A stretch of DNA of 64,000 nucleotides, taken from NCBI GenBank assembly GCA_038064375.1, contig JBBTTF010000001.1, positions 653,306-717,305 on the forward strand, read 5' to 3'. How positions within the stretch are numbered: the stretch's first letter is position 1; each line of letters begins with the position of its first letter. This document shows, piece by piece, positions 1-8,416 of the stretch. Under the pieces are notes generated by a model that was given only the letters and a program-made list of their open reading frames with translations, made no database searches and was not told where the DNA came from. The stretch comes from JBBTTE01 sp038064375. GTDB taxonomy: Bacteria; Patescibacteriota; Saccharimonadia; Saccharimonadales; UBA4665. The position numbers and the translations under genes are program-made.

Positions 1-282
1 GGCGAATTCGTAGCCAAAAACCTAATAAGACGCGAAAACGGCAAAGATTTTAAGAGTTACGTGGCCAAGCGTGTCGTAACAGTTATACCGGCAGGACCAC
101 GTTGGGCAGCGGTTGAGTGGGGCAAAGCCCGTATCTATGGTTGGCTTGGCTGGATTATTCGCGAATCGGCCGACCTAGTCGGTTTTCACGATCTAGAACC
201 ATGGCCTAAGGCCACTCGACAATTTTTGACCGAATTCACTCGCGACGACGACTGCGAAATATGTGCAGTTGCCTCTGTTTAG
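1..282 (+). CDS. C-terminal fragment of a type II NADH dehydrogenase-like (NDH-2) flavoprotein, cut by the left edge
   Basis: The reading frame is open from base 1 to a stop at 280-282, so the gene begins outside the window and about 93 C-terminal residues are visible. A GTG at base 61 is an internal codon, not the start. The tail has a WAAVEWGKARIYGWLGW segment followed by an amphipathic DLVGFHDLEPW stretch and a late CEIC pair. This resembles the membrane-associating C-terminal helix region of NDH-2, which passes electrons from NADH to quinone. The FAD and NAD binding domains are not visible, so the family call rests on resemblance of the tail only. It ends 15 bases before the helicase start and that gene's -10 box overlaps its last codons. 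Confidence 0.45.
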   Translation, partial: GEFVAKNLIRRENGKDFKSYVAKRVVTVIPAGPRWAAVEWGKARIYGWLGWIIRESADLVGFHDLEPWPKATRQFLTEFTRDDDCEICAVASV

Positions 283-297
283 CTATACAATAGGACC

Positions 298-3200
298 ATG
301 AATAAGGAGTTCGAGGCAGCCTATGGGCAGCTCAACAAAGCACAACTAGAGGCTGTCGATGCTATCGATGGTCCAGTATTGGTAGTAGCTGGGCCCGGCA
401 CAGGCAAGACGCAACTGCTCAGCCTCAGAGTTGCCAACATTCTTAAAGAGACAGATACCGATCCAGCCAGTGTTCTTTGTCTAACATTTACTAACTTTGC
501 CGCCACCAATATGCGTGAACGTCTATCCAAGCTTGTTGGGCCCGAGGCTCACAATGTTATGGTCAGGACCTTTCATAGTTTTGCAGCCGAGATAATGAAC
601 CTGTACCCGGACTACTTCTGGAACGGCGCCCGACTCAATATCGCGCCCGACGCAGTCCAGCTTGAGATTATTCAAGATATTCTTGCTAAGTTGCCCTTGG
701 ACAACCCTCTGGCACTCAAGTTCGCCGGTGCATACACTGCCTTAAGCGATGTTCAGCAGGCTCTTAGGCTGTCTAAGGAGGCGGGCCTGACACCAGACAA
801 GCTTAAGGCAATGATAGAGATTAACAACGCCTATATTGACTTGATCGAGCCGCAATTAATCGATACCTTGAGTGACACCCTGAGCCACAAGAAACTAGCT
901 GCACTCAACCAAGCCATACAAGACCTGCCAGACCAATCAATTGACGAGGCCGTAACGCCCCTAACTTCGCTTAGTACCGTTCTAAAGGATGGGCTCGCTC
1001 GTGCGATTGCCGATGATGAGGGTACGGGCAAAACGACTCAAACAGGCAAGTGGAAGCGACAGTGGCTTCAGACTGTCGCCGGCGAAAAAGGCATGTTCGA
1101 CGAGCGACGGCGCAACAGTTGGTGGCTAGCTGTAGCCGATGTTTACGCCAGCTACCGCGACGTCTTACACGGCCGTGGATATTACGATTACTCTGACATG
1201 ATCATCGAGGTCATCTCACAGCTTGAGCAAAATCCAGAGTTGCTAGCAAGTGTTCAGGAGCATTTCTTATATGTATTGATTGATGAATTTCAGGACACTA
1301 ATGCTGCTCAGCTAAGATTGGCTCACCTCGTAGCAACCCATTACAGTAGCAGCAATAAACCAAACCTAATGGCGGTCGGCGATGACGATCAGTCGATTTT
1401 TGCATTCAACGGTGCCGAACTCAACAATATGCTGTCGTTCCGGCGCACTTATGACGGAACCAAAATAATCGTCCTTCAAGAAAATTACCGTTCAACTCAG
1501 GCAGTTCTTAACAACGCAGCAACAGTTATTGAGCAGGCTGATGATCGCCTTGTTAAGCGCGAAGCCGACCTTAACAAAGATCTTAAGGCCGCCACAAGTC
1601 CTAAACAAGGCACAATCTCGCACATTGTATACCCAACAAGAGAGCACCAATTGTCAGCCATTGCCAAAAGAGTTCAGGCAGAATGGAGCACAGATAAAGC
1701 TCAAAGTATCGCTGTATTAGCACGCAACCATAGTAGTTTGCGGCAATTAAGTAGCCTGCTCAATACGCTCGGCGTACCAATAAGTTACGAGCAACAAAAC
1801 AACGTCCTTGAGCACCCTATGATCAAGCAAGCTTGCTTGATAGCCGAGATAACAGCTGGCATTACACGCGGCGACAATCACAGCGTCAATCACAACTTGG
1901 CTACTTTGTTGCAACATCCAGCGTGGAATATTAAGTCAAAAGCCTTGTGGCAGCTAGCTATCGCCAACTATCCCAAGGCTAACTGGCTCGACAGCCTACT
2001 AAATAGCAAAGACAAACAACTAGTAGAGATTGGTAACTGGCTGCTTTGGCTATCCAGACAAGCATCAAACGAGTCACTACCAATCATGCTGGAGTACATC
2101 TTGGGACTAAGACAAAGTGACAAGTTTAGTAGCCCTTTGCGCGACTACTATATAGAGCGCAGGGAGATTGATAACACGTATCTAGAGGGGTTGTCGGCCG
2201 TCCAGACTTTGCGTCGAGCCACAGATGAGTTCGCCATTGCCCGCGAAGGGAACACGACTATTGACGACTTTGTACGCCTAACACGGCTACATAACGATCT
2301 AGGCAGGCCAATAACCGATCAGTCTTGGTTTGTTAGTGGGGACCAAGCGGTTCAGCTCATGACCGTTCACAAGGCCAAAGGACTGGAGTTTGATACTGTA
2401 TTCGTCCTAGACACCATTGAAGACAATTGGAAGCCTAGGCACATCGGACGCAAGCCACCAGCCAATTTACCGCTTCAGCCTTATGGCGAACAGTATGATG
2501 ACTATGTACGACTGTTGTATGTGGCGGCCACTCGGGCCAAAAGTTCGCTGATCGTCAGCAGCTTTAATACTGATGGCGCCGGCCGAGACTTGCTGCCAAC
2601 ACCTCTCATCAACAGCCTGCCTTTGGAAGTGATTGATGAGCAGAATGCCGAACCGCCCGTAGAAGTTCTTGAATCAGCGCTATCATGGCCACGACTTGAT
2701 ACTAAAAATGAGAAAGCCTTACTAGCAAAGCGACTAGAAGGCTACCAATTAAGTGTCACGGCATTGCTGCAGTTTTTAGATGTTAGCGAGGGCGGCCCAG
2801 AACGCTTCTTAGAACGCCAGTTGCTACGACTACCTGATATCACCACTCCAACCATGGCTTATGGTACAGCTATTCACAAAGCCTTACAGACTGCTCAGCA
2901 ACTTACTAACGCCGGCGATTTCTCTTTACCTAAAGTGTACGAAAGCTACAGTGACAGTCTCGAACAACAGCCACTACCCAGCGCCGAACTAGAACGCTAC
3001 CGCACTCACGGTCAGCAAACCTTGGAGGCGCTATTTGGCAAACTGGGGTTCAAGCTAAGCGAGTCCGGCCAAGCCGAAATCGGTATCAGTCAGTTGCAAC
3101 TTGGCGATGTGCCTTTATCTGGTAAGCTCGATCTTATTAACATTGATGATGATGTGCTGCTAATTACTGATTACAAGACAGGTAAGCCGCTCAATAACTT

Positions 3201-3525
3201 CTCTACCAGAGACCAAGCAAAAATGATCAAAGCATGGCGCCATAAAACCCAGCTAATTTTTTACGCTCTTATGGCTAAGGAGAGTGGCCGGTTTAAGTCG
3301 GCTACGACAATCAAGACCCAGATGCTATATGTGGAGGCTGAATCACCCAAGGAGCTAAGTCTTGGCTTTAATCCAGACTCAGAAAGCCTAGAGAGGCTAC
3401 GGAGCCTTACTCAAGCCGTTTGGAGACATGTTAGCCAACTCAGCTTTCCGAATACCAACAGCTACTCACCAGATGCGCAGGGCATTGCTGATTTTGAGAA
3501 CGACCTGCTAAGCGGCAAGGTCTAG
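298..3525 (+). CDS. UvrD/Rep-type superfamily 1 helicase with C-terminal RecB-family (PD-(D/E)XK) nuclease domain
   Basis: This 1075-residue protein should be an ATP-driven 3'-5' DNA helicase-nuclease for repair or recombination. Visible helicase motifs, in order, are a Walker A (GPGTGKT, about residues 32-38), LTFTNFAA (Ia), DEFQDTN (II, about 327-333), DDDQSIFAFNGA (III), QENYRST (IV), MTVHKAKGLEFD (V, about 690) and LLYVAATRAK (VI, about 740). The C-terminal 230 residues carry YGTAIHKAL, then GKLD and ITDYKTGK, which are the metal and catalytic residues of RecB-type nucleases. Helicase and nuclease in one chain resembles AddA/AdnA-like proteins, but no AddB or AdnB partner lies adjacent. 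A TACAAT box ends six bases before the ATG, pointing to a leaderless mRNA. The gene converges on the next one with a four-base overlap. Confidence 0.92.
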   Translation: MNKEFEAAYGQLNKAQLEAVDAIDGPVLVVAGPGTGKTQLLSLRVANILKETDTDPASVLCLTFTNFAATNMRERLSKLVGPEAHNVMVRTFHSFAAEIMNLYPDYFWNGARLNIAPDAVQLEIIQDILAKLPLDNPLALKFAGAYTALSDVQQALRLSKEAGLTPDKLKAMIEINNAYIDLIEPQLIDTLSDTLSHKKLAALNQAIQDLPDQSIDEAVTPLTSLSTVLKDGLARAIADDEGTGKTTQTGKWKRQWLQTVAGEKGMFDERRRNSWWLAVADVYASYRDVLHGRGYYDYSDMIIEVISQLEQNPELLASVQEHFLYVLIDEFQDTNAAQLRLAHLVATHYSSSNKPNLMAVGDDDQSIFAFNGAELNNMLSFRRTYDGTKIIVLQENYRSTQAVLNNAATVIEQADDRLVKREADLNKDLKAATSPKQGTISHIVYPTREHQLSAIAKRVQAEWSTDKAQSIAVLARNHSSLRQLSSLLNTLGVPISYEQQNNVLEHPMIKQACLIAEITAGITRGDNHSVNHNLATLLQHPAWNIKSKALWQLAIANYPKANWLDSLLNSKDKQLVEIGNWLLWLSRQASNESLPIMLEYILGLRQSDKFSSPLRDYYIERREIDNTYLEGLSAVQTLRRATDEFAIAREGNTTIDDFVRLTRLHNDLGRPITDQSWFVSGDQAVQLMTVHKAKGLEFDTVFVLDTIEDNWKPRHIGRKPPANLPLQPYGEQYDDYVRLLYVAATRAKSSLIVSSFNTDGAGRDLLPTPLINSLPLEVIDEQNAEPPVEVLESALSWPRLDTKNEKALLAKRLEGYQLSVTALLQFLDVSEGGPERFLERQLLRLPDITTPTMAYGTAIHKALQTAQQLTNAGDFSLPKVYESYSDSLEQQPLPSAELERYRTHGQQTLEALFGKLGFKLSESGQAEIGISQLQLGDVPLSGKLDLINIDDDVLLITDYKTGKPLNNFSTRDQAKMIKAWRHKTQLIFYALMAKESGRFKSATTIKTQMLYVEAESPKELSLGFNPDSESLERLRSLTQAVWRHVSQLSFPNTNSYSPDAQGIADFENDLLSGKV

Positions 3526-4112
3526 TTCGATCGAGCTTGACGCCAATAGTCTCTTGTCGCTCTGACGCCAAAGACGGCTAGACCACCCCAACCAACAACC
3601 GCACCAGCGACTCTAGCATTTCGGGCCCTCTGTGGATCATTTTTTTCAAGTTCAGTGCCTATCACTTGCAGACCAATGCCCAGCGAGTTAGAAAATGTGC
3701 TGTATTTACCCGCTTTGCTGACATCGACTTTAGATTTATCGTTCACTAGCGAATCGTAAACAGTCGCTCCAGCATTAGCAACATTCTGTAAAGCTACTGC
3801 TGCGAGCAGGGGCTTGGAGGCTAGATTCATCTTGGCAATGTGATAAGCAGCATATGTAGTCTTAATCTTGTCGCCGACAGCATCAACGGCAGCGCCAAGC
3901 TCGTTGCTAGTGCCAGTTGCTCTAGCGACCTTTCCATCAATAACATCCGAAGCATAAGACACCGCGACTGCTGCAATGCCTCGCCAACTATCTAGTTTGG
4001 GTACGAACTTTGCTGCCAGCGCAAATGCTCCCGCATCAATTGCATTCGCGGGGGTAACTACGCCTTTAGTTGCCTCAGCTATTTGTTGAAAATTATTCTG
4101 CTCAGCGCTCAT
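3522..4112 (-). CDS. CDP-alcohol phosphatidyltransferase-like protein (single domain)
   Basis: The 196-residue protein carries the full CDP-alcohol phosphotransferase signature with canonical spacing: D56-x2-D59-G60-x2-A63-R64-x8-G73-x3-D77-x3-D81. These Asp residues bind the divalent metals and CDP in the family, which swaps CMP for an alcohol to make phospholipid head groups. Hydrophobic segments flank the motif but are less strongly membrane-like than in PgsA. The gene starts three bases after the stop of the tandem-motif gene, so the two are one operon and may act as a complex. The alcohol acceptor cannot be inferred. Confidence 0.72.
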   Translation of the reverse strand: MSAEQNNFQQIAEATKGVVTPANAIDAGAFALAAKFVPKLDSWRGIAAVAVSYASDVIDGKVARATGTSNELGAAVDAVGDKIKTTYAAYHIAKMNLASKPLLAAVALQNVANAGATVYDSLVNDKSKVDVSKAGKYSTFSNSLGIGLQVIGTELEKNDPQRARNARVAGAVVGWGGLAVFGVRATRDYWRQARSN

Positions 4113-4115
4113 AAC

Positions 4116-5435
4116 CTATCTCTTGGCGCCGCCCTTGTACACTAATGCTAGAGCGCCTAGTGCAGCCCCGCTCACAGCCAATGGCAACAGGGCCTTTCTT
4201 CGTATTTCGGCATGTTCTCGAAACGTAGGGTCAGTGTTTTCACCTTTGGAGTACGGAGATGAGCTACCATTCTTTGCAACATGTCGGCGTTCTATTACGG
4301 TGTTTACGTTGCCGGTAGCAACCGCTGCACTAATAATGTCAGATGCGTCTTGATGGCGGTTAAGCCCCAGTCCTACGCCTCCCAAAACACCACGCCCGAC
4401 TCTTGTGCCAATTCCACCCTCAGCAACTATTTGACCACTTGTCTCCGCCTCGGCCCTAAATAGAGCAGAAAGGGCAGTAGTGGCTGTGGCAATTGCATAA
4501 TTGTTAGCGGCGACATTGTTGCCGCGGCGACGGGCAATGATGGACAGAGCTAAGAAGGTGGTGATTTCTTGGCGTTTGTCGGCCTTTACATCCTTGAGCA
4601 TGCCTTCCACGGTCGTTCCGCCACTATCTTGGCCTTTTTTACGAGCCAAACTGCCATCTAGCGCATCTAGCATGCTGCCAAAACTGTATAGTGCTGTTGG
4701 CAGAGCAGAATTCTCAGGTTTTAGGGCGGCAATAATCACAGAGGACTTGACCAGCTGCTCACCTAGCATGGTTATATGATCTGGAGTAACTTGCGGTAGT
4801 TTGTGATCGATAATATCAACAGCTGCGTTGATTGGCTTAGCAAATATCTGTCGCGCCATACCGTTTCTTGCAGTCGCTTCATCATTAGGCTTGGTATCTT
4901 TCTTGGTGTATTCGGTCAAATACTCCAAGAAACTGGTTAAGGACATTGCGGTTGCTACAGAGGCTCCGGCCCTAACTAGATCACGCTTAGTTGCCAGTGG
5001 CGAGGCAGCAGCAGTTAGTGTCATCATTTCGGCTGTTGTTTTTTGCTTGCCCTGACGACCTGCAGACACATCCTTGCCACTTGAAGCCGCCCACCACCGC
5101 AGGCCACTCAAAGATACGTCCCGGGCAACCTTCAAGACAGGATGAACGGTTGGCATTTCGCCAGTAGACTGGAGCGCTACCTGCGCGGGTATAACAAAGG
5201 CCTTGTCTGCCATTTGGTCTAGCCAGCCGCCTACCTTAGTTGGGCCAGCACGTGCTGCTAAAGTTCCGTCTAACTTATCGGTTATTGACAGGGTCGCTAC
5301 CGCAGCACCCATTGCCCACGATCTTTCGTCTGCAGGAGTCTCACGAATATATTTTGCGATTACTGGGCCAGCTACGGCCCGAACTACTGGTAGCGTGTTT
5401 GCAACGGCTCGGGCAGCTGTTTGGCTTTCGATCAT
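4116..5435 (-). CDS. Double CDP-alcohol phosphatidyltransferase-like protein (two signature motifs in one chain)
   Basis: A 439-residue protein in which the family signature occurs twice. The N-terminal copy (D53-x2-D56-G57, A60, R62, G69, D73, D77) is one residue shorter than the consensus, and the Arg follows an extra Ala. About 50 residues on there is a PgsA-like segment, RDVSLSGLRWWAAS followed by GKQKTTAEM, so this half looks like phosphatidylglycerophosphate synthase. The second copy (D257-x2-D260-G261-x2-A264-R265, then G278, D282, D286) has four extra residues between the Arg and Gly. Known CDP-alcohol phosphotransferases work as homodimers of single-motif chains, so this may be a covalent pseudo-dimer. 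Either half could be inactive. It is the first gene of a two-gene operon with the single-motif gene. Confidence 0.7.
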   Translation of the reverse strand: MIESQTAARAVANTLPVVRAVAGPVIAKYIRETPADERSWAMGAAVATLSITDKLDGTLAARAGPTKVGGWLDQMADKAFVIPAQVALQSTGEMPTVHPVLKVARDVSLSGLRWWAASSGKDVSAGRQGKQKTTAEMMTLTAAASPLATKRDLVRAGASVATAMSLTSFLEYLTEYTKKDTKPNDEATARNGMARQIFAKPINAAVDIIDHKLPQVTPDHITMLGEQLVKSSVIIAALKPENSALPTALYSFGSMLDALDGSLARKKGQDSGGTTVEGMLKDVKADKRQEITTFLALSIIARRRGNNVAANNYAIATATTALSALFRAEAETSGQIVAEGGIGTRVGRGVLGGVGLGLNRHQDASDIISAAVATGNVNTVIERRHVAKNGSSSPYSKGENTDPTFREHAEIRRKALLPLAVSGAALGALALVYKGGAKR

Positions 5436-5530
5436 AAGGGCAATATCTCCATTATCTGGTTTAGCCCACCTCGATTACTTAAACTAGAGCATACCATCTT
5501 AGCAGTAATTTATCAATCTACAACATGGGC

Positions 5531-5560
5531 AAAATAAAACTGCCCGCATAATGCGGGCAG
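5531..5560 (-). terminator. Rho-independent terminator after the aquaporin gene
   Basis: Perfect 10-base arms CTGCCCGCAT / ATGCGGGCAG (5540-5549 and 5551-5560) are followed on the minus strand by TTTTATTTT. The hairpin starts 22 bases past the aquaporin stop. Confidence 0.85.
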
Positions 5561-5582
5561 CCTATTCTAACTAAGTTAGTGT

Positions 5583-6296
5583 TTACTTTTTCTTTGTGCG
5601 AGAAGCCTTCTTTTTGGCTGGCTTCTTGCCGGTCACAGCGGCCTTAACGACACTTGTAACACTTGCAGCCGACTTGTCAGCCTCTGCAAATAGTAGGGCG
5701 TAAAGGTTAACACCGATGATAGCACCGATGATTGGACCAAGTACGTAAGTTCCCCATACCCATGCGCGGACTCCAAGAGCCACAGCAGGGTTAAGCAGGC
5801 CTAGTGAAGCTGAAGATGCAGCGATTGCACCGAGCATCAAAGCTACACCTGCGAATGAAGCCGTAACGGCAATACCAACACGCTGGTAAACAGCTGCAGC
5901 AACACCGAAGGCGAATAGACCAGTACCGATTGCTTCAGCAGTCAAAATACGAGCTGTGAAGGTGCCTCCGATAGGCTGTAAGTCATTCTTTACGAAGTAA
6001 GTGTAGAGGTAGTATGCACCCCAAGCACCAAGCAGCTGAACTATAACGTAGAGAACAGCTGTTACTGTGGATAGCTTACGGGCTGTCCAGAAACCGATAA
6101 CGATAGCTGGGTTAAAATAACCACCAGTTACACGGCCTAAGGCAAATATCATTAATGCCAAGGTTAAACCTGCGGCTGCAGCCACAAAAAATGGCACACC
6201 TATTGTTGATCGTTGTACGCTCAGAATGAGCAGCGTCAATGCGCCTGTACCTATAAACTCACCCACAAGGGCAGCTACTTTGCGTCTTCCAAACAT
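5583..6296 (-). CDS. Aquaporin / MIP family channel
   Basis: A 237-residue channel for water or small neutral solutes in the cytoplasmic membrane. Two NPA boxes are visible (GGYFNPAIVIG in the first half, LGLLNPAVALGVRAW in the second), each in one of two homologous three-helix halves. Arg after the second NPA (ALGVRAW) fits the selectivity-filter arginine. The C-terminus is an unusual lysine-rich tail (KKPAKKKASRTKKK) that would sit in the cytoplasm. I chose the ATG at 6296 because GGAGG lies eight bases upstream; the in-frame GTG at 6311 overlaps that ribosome binding site. A strong terminator follows, so the gene is probably monocistronic. Confidence 0.88.
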   Translation of the reverse strand: MFGRRKVAALVGEFIGTGALTLLILSVQRSTIGVPFFVAAAAGLTLALMIFALGRVTGGYFNPAIVIGFWTARKLSTVTAVLYVIVQLLGAWGAYYLYTYFVKNDLQPIGGTFTARILTAEAIGTGLFAFGVAAAVYQRVGIAVTASFAGVALMLGAIAASSASLGLLNPAVALGVRAWVWGTYVLGPIIGAIIGVNLYALLFAEADKSAASVTSVVKAAVTGKKPAKKKASRTKKK

Positions 6297-6360
6297 TCTT
6301 GGAACCTCCACTTAATTGATGTCATAAGATTAACCTGATACGACAGTTTTGTAAAGACTT

Positions 6361-7338
6361 TTACTGGGCTGGAACCACTAAACCGACTTTGGTACCTTCG
6401 GTTATCAGTGTTTTTGACAAACCAGCGTTAAACAATACTACACGCATGGTCTGTAGAGCAGCTTCACGCTCGTGTTGACCGTGTATTGCAGCACGACGGA
6501 AAGCTTCTTGCTTATAACACCCTAGGGAGGCTGCAAAGGCCTGTACTTTACTTGCTGGGGTGCTGTGATCTTGTATAAAACTGGTCTTATCAAAAGTAGT
6601 AGGTGTAATATCGACGCGCTCTGTCATTTCGCTATGGACATCAACTAGCTCTTCGTACTCAGCGCCATTAGCAACCATTATGTCAACAGCTTGCTCTGGA
6701 GTAACGTCCCACAAGCTATCGTTCTTAGCAGCTACAGCGCCACTAACTACCGATTTAGTTACGTCGTCTTCATCAATCCAATGCTGGAGACCCAAAGCTT
6801 TAGAAATTTCCCATACTTTTGGAACTACAACATCAGAGTTCTCGGCATTAAACAGAAGAGCATTTCTGACATCGACGTTAGCCTTACAACCAGCCTTATG
6901 ATTGGCATCGTCACCATGAACGATAACTTCAAGTCCGTCCTCTATTGCTTGTCTAGTCTTGTCGGCAAGATTTTGACTGTGAGGCTTGTGAGAGGTTGGC
7001 TCATCCATAAAGGCAGCAGCGGTTTCGCTAACTGGTATGCTGCCGGCTATTTGTGGGTCAGCATAGGCTTCCCCAACCCTGCCAGCTCCTTGTACTTCTT
7101 CTGGGCTCTGACGTCCATCTACACAACGCCATCTGTTGGTAGGTTCGCGAGTATACGCTTCACTTGCGGCCGCCTCAGCGATTGCAACGCAATCTGCTTC
7201 CGCAATACCGGCGTGTGGGCCAAAAGTTCCTTTGTTTCTGGGGCCTAGATCAGTAACTGCTACTTGAATGCCGTTCATTTCTGGGCCTGCTTGTTGTTCT
7301 GCTGATAATTCACCATTAGATATTTCTCCGCTTGTCAT
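6361..7338 (-). CDS. Putative zeta-class (cadmium-type) carbonic anhydrase-like protein
   Basis: A 325-residue soluble protein without signal peptide or membrane segment. It has a Cys-Val-Asp-Gly-Arg motif (C72, D74, R76; context RWRCVDGR) and later HGDDANHKAGC (H141, C151). From memory, diatom CDCA1 binds its Cd/Zn with Cys263, His315 and Cys325 and uses an Asp-Arg dyad at +2/+4 from the first Cys. The His-to-Cys spacing of 10 and the C-x-D-x-R pattern match here; the Cys-to-His spacing is longer (69 against 52). The glycine-rich stretch after CVDGR (GAGRVGEAYAD) also suits a substrate pocket. Function is inferred from these residues only. The flanking genes give no pathway hint. Confidence 0.45.
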   Translation of the reverse strand: MTSGEISNGELSAEQQAGPEMNGIQVAVTDLGPRNKGTFGPHAGIAEADCVAIAEAAASEAYTREPTNRWRCVDGRQSPEEVQGAGRVGEAYADPQIAGSIPVSETAAAFMDEPTSHKPHSQNLADKTRQAIEDGLEVIVHGDDANHKAGCKANVDVRNALLFNAENSDVVVPKVWEISKALGLQHWIDEDDVTKSVVSGAVAAKNDSLWDVTPEQAVDIMVANGAEYEELVDVHSEMTERVDITPTTFDKTSFIQDHSTPASKVQAFAASLGCYKQEAFRRAAIHGQHEREAALQTMRVVLFNAGLSKTLITEGTKVGLVVPAQ

Positions 7339-7454
7339 ATGAGTATCTCTTTTGAATTTATGATTAAATTAATGGCTTACTGTAAAAAATATTATAGTCC
7401 AAATGTGACAAAAATCAAGTTGTTGGATCGGGAATTAGGTTATAATTGCCGTAT

Positions 7455-7976
7455 ATGAGCGGAATAAGATCACCAGAAGTTACGGTTTACACGCACCATG
7501 AGCTAGATAATGGGCTCAGCGTGGCTTTTTTTGAGTGGGACAAAGACGGACCAAAAGACACTTATCCTATAGATGTTAATGAGTCGCTCGCAGTAAGACT
7601 TGATAGTCATGTTCCAGTTAGGCCAGACACCATCACGCTACTAGATACAGATGCGGAACGATCAGCTGAAGCGTTAACCACCCTAGTGGGCGAAGAGCTT
7701 ACCGAAGCCATGCTACAAGCAAAACGAATAGGTGTGGGTTCACTGAGGATCTCACTAAGCCCAGAGAATAGACAGGCTATTGCAGGACTTCAGGTTGATG
7801 CAGAAAACACACCTATTATTGTGCGTGAACTAGCCAAATCAATATCTCACCCGCACGATGAATTAGAGTTATCAAGACATAATATGTTTGGTCTTGGTCT
7901 TGGCCGTGTTAGCCGAACACGCGGCAGCCAGAAGCCCGGCACACTAGCTAGGCAGTCAAAAAAGACACGTCAATAA
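7455..7976 (+). CDS. Hypothetical protein, leaderless start
   Basis: I do not recognise this 173-residue protein. It is soluble and acidic in the first two thirds, then ends in a basic Arg/Lys/Gly-rich tail (GRVSRTRGSQKPG and on), which could bind nucleic acid. A perfect TATAAT (7441-7446) ends eight bases before the ATG at 7455, so transcription should begin at or just before the start codon; a TTG at 7446 overlaps the -10 box and is unlikely. It diverges from the carbonic-anhydrase-like gene and converges on atpC with a nine-base gap. Confidence 0.6.
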   Translation: MSGIRSPEVTVYTHHELDNGLSVAFFEWDKDGPKDTYPIDVNESLAVRLDSHVPVRPDTITLLDTDAERSAEALTTLVGEELTEAMLQAKRIGVGSLRISLSPENRQAIAGLQVDAENTPIIVRELAKSISHPHDELELSRHNMFGLGLGRVSRTRGSQKPGTLARQSKKTRQ

Positions 7977-7985
7977 GCTATAAGT

Positions 7986-8414
7986 TTACTTGCGCTGGTG
8001 GCGGCGCTTAAGGCCAGCCACTTGCAAACGAACACCTTGACGGTCAACGAGTGCCTGAGCGTGTTCTAGGCTTATCTCGTCCTTGGCCTCGGCCTTCATC
8101 TTGTGAGCACGATCTAGAGCCTTTTGGACTTCAGCTTCGTTAATCTCGTCAGCGCTGTCGGCTTCATCAACTAGCACACGCAAAGTGTTGCCAGAAACTT
8201 CTACAACACCTCCGTTAGTGGCAAAGTATTCGCGTTGAGCATCAGAGTCCTTAGCATTACGTCGAACCGCAATTGCACCGGTAGTGGCAACACTAACTAG
8301 TGGCATGTGGTCTTGAAGCACGCCGATTTCTCCGTCTAAAGTAGGCAATATAACCTCGTAGACGTCCTCATCGAACTTCTTACCACTAATACTAACTAGT
8401 TGAAAGTGAAACAC
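7986..8414 (-). CDS. atpC: ATP synthase epsilon subunit
   Basis: A 142-residue subunit of the F1 central stalk that couples rotation and restrains ATP hydrolysis. The N-terminal beta-sandwich is evident (LPTLDGEIGVLQDHMPLV with the conserved G-x2-G-x-L-x-x-H-x-P pattern), followed by a helical C-terminal part (EVQKALDRAHKMKAEAKDE). It ends in a basic tail. Last gene of the atp operon, two bases after atpD. Confidence 0.95.
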   Translation of the reverse strand: MFHFQLVSISGKKFDEDVYEVILPTLDGEIGVLQDHMPLVSVATTGAIAVRRNAKDSDAQREYFATNGGVVEVSGNTLRVLVDEADSADEINEAEVQKALDRAHKMKAEAKDEISLEHAQALVDRQGVRLQVAGLKRRHQRK

Positions 8415-8416
8415 GT

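Noticed and set aside
7402..7417. Second CRP-like site (TGTGA-N6-TCAAG)
   Set aside because: Only one half-site matches well; two mismatches in the other half and AT-rich setting make chance likely.
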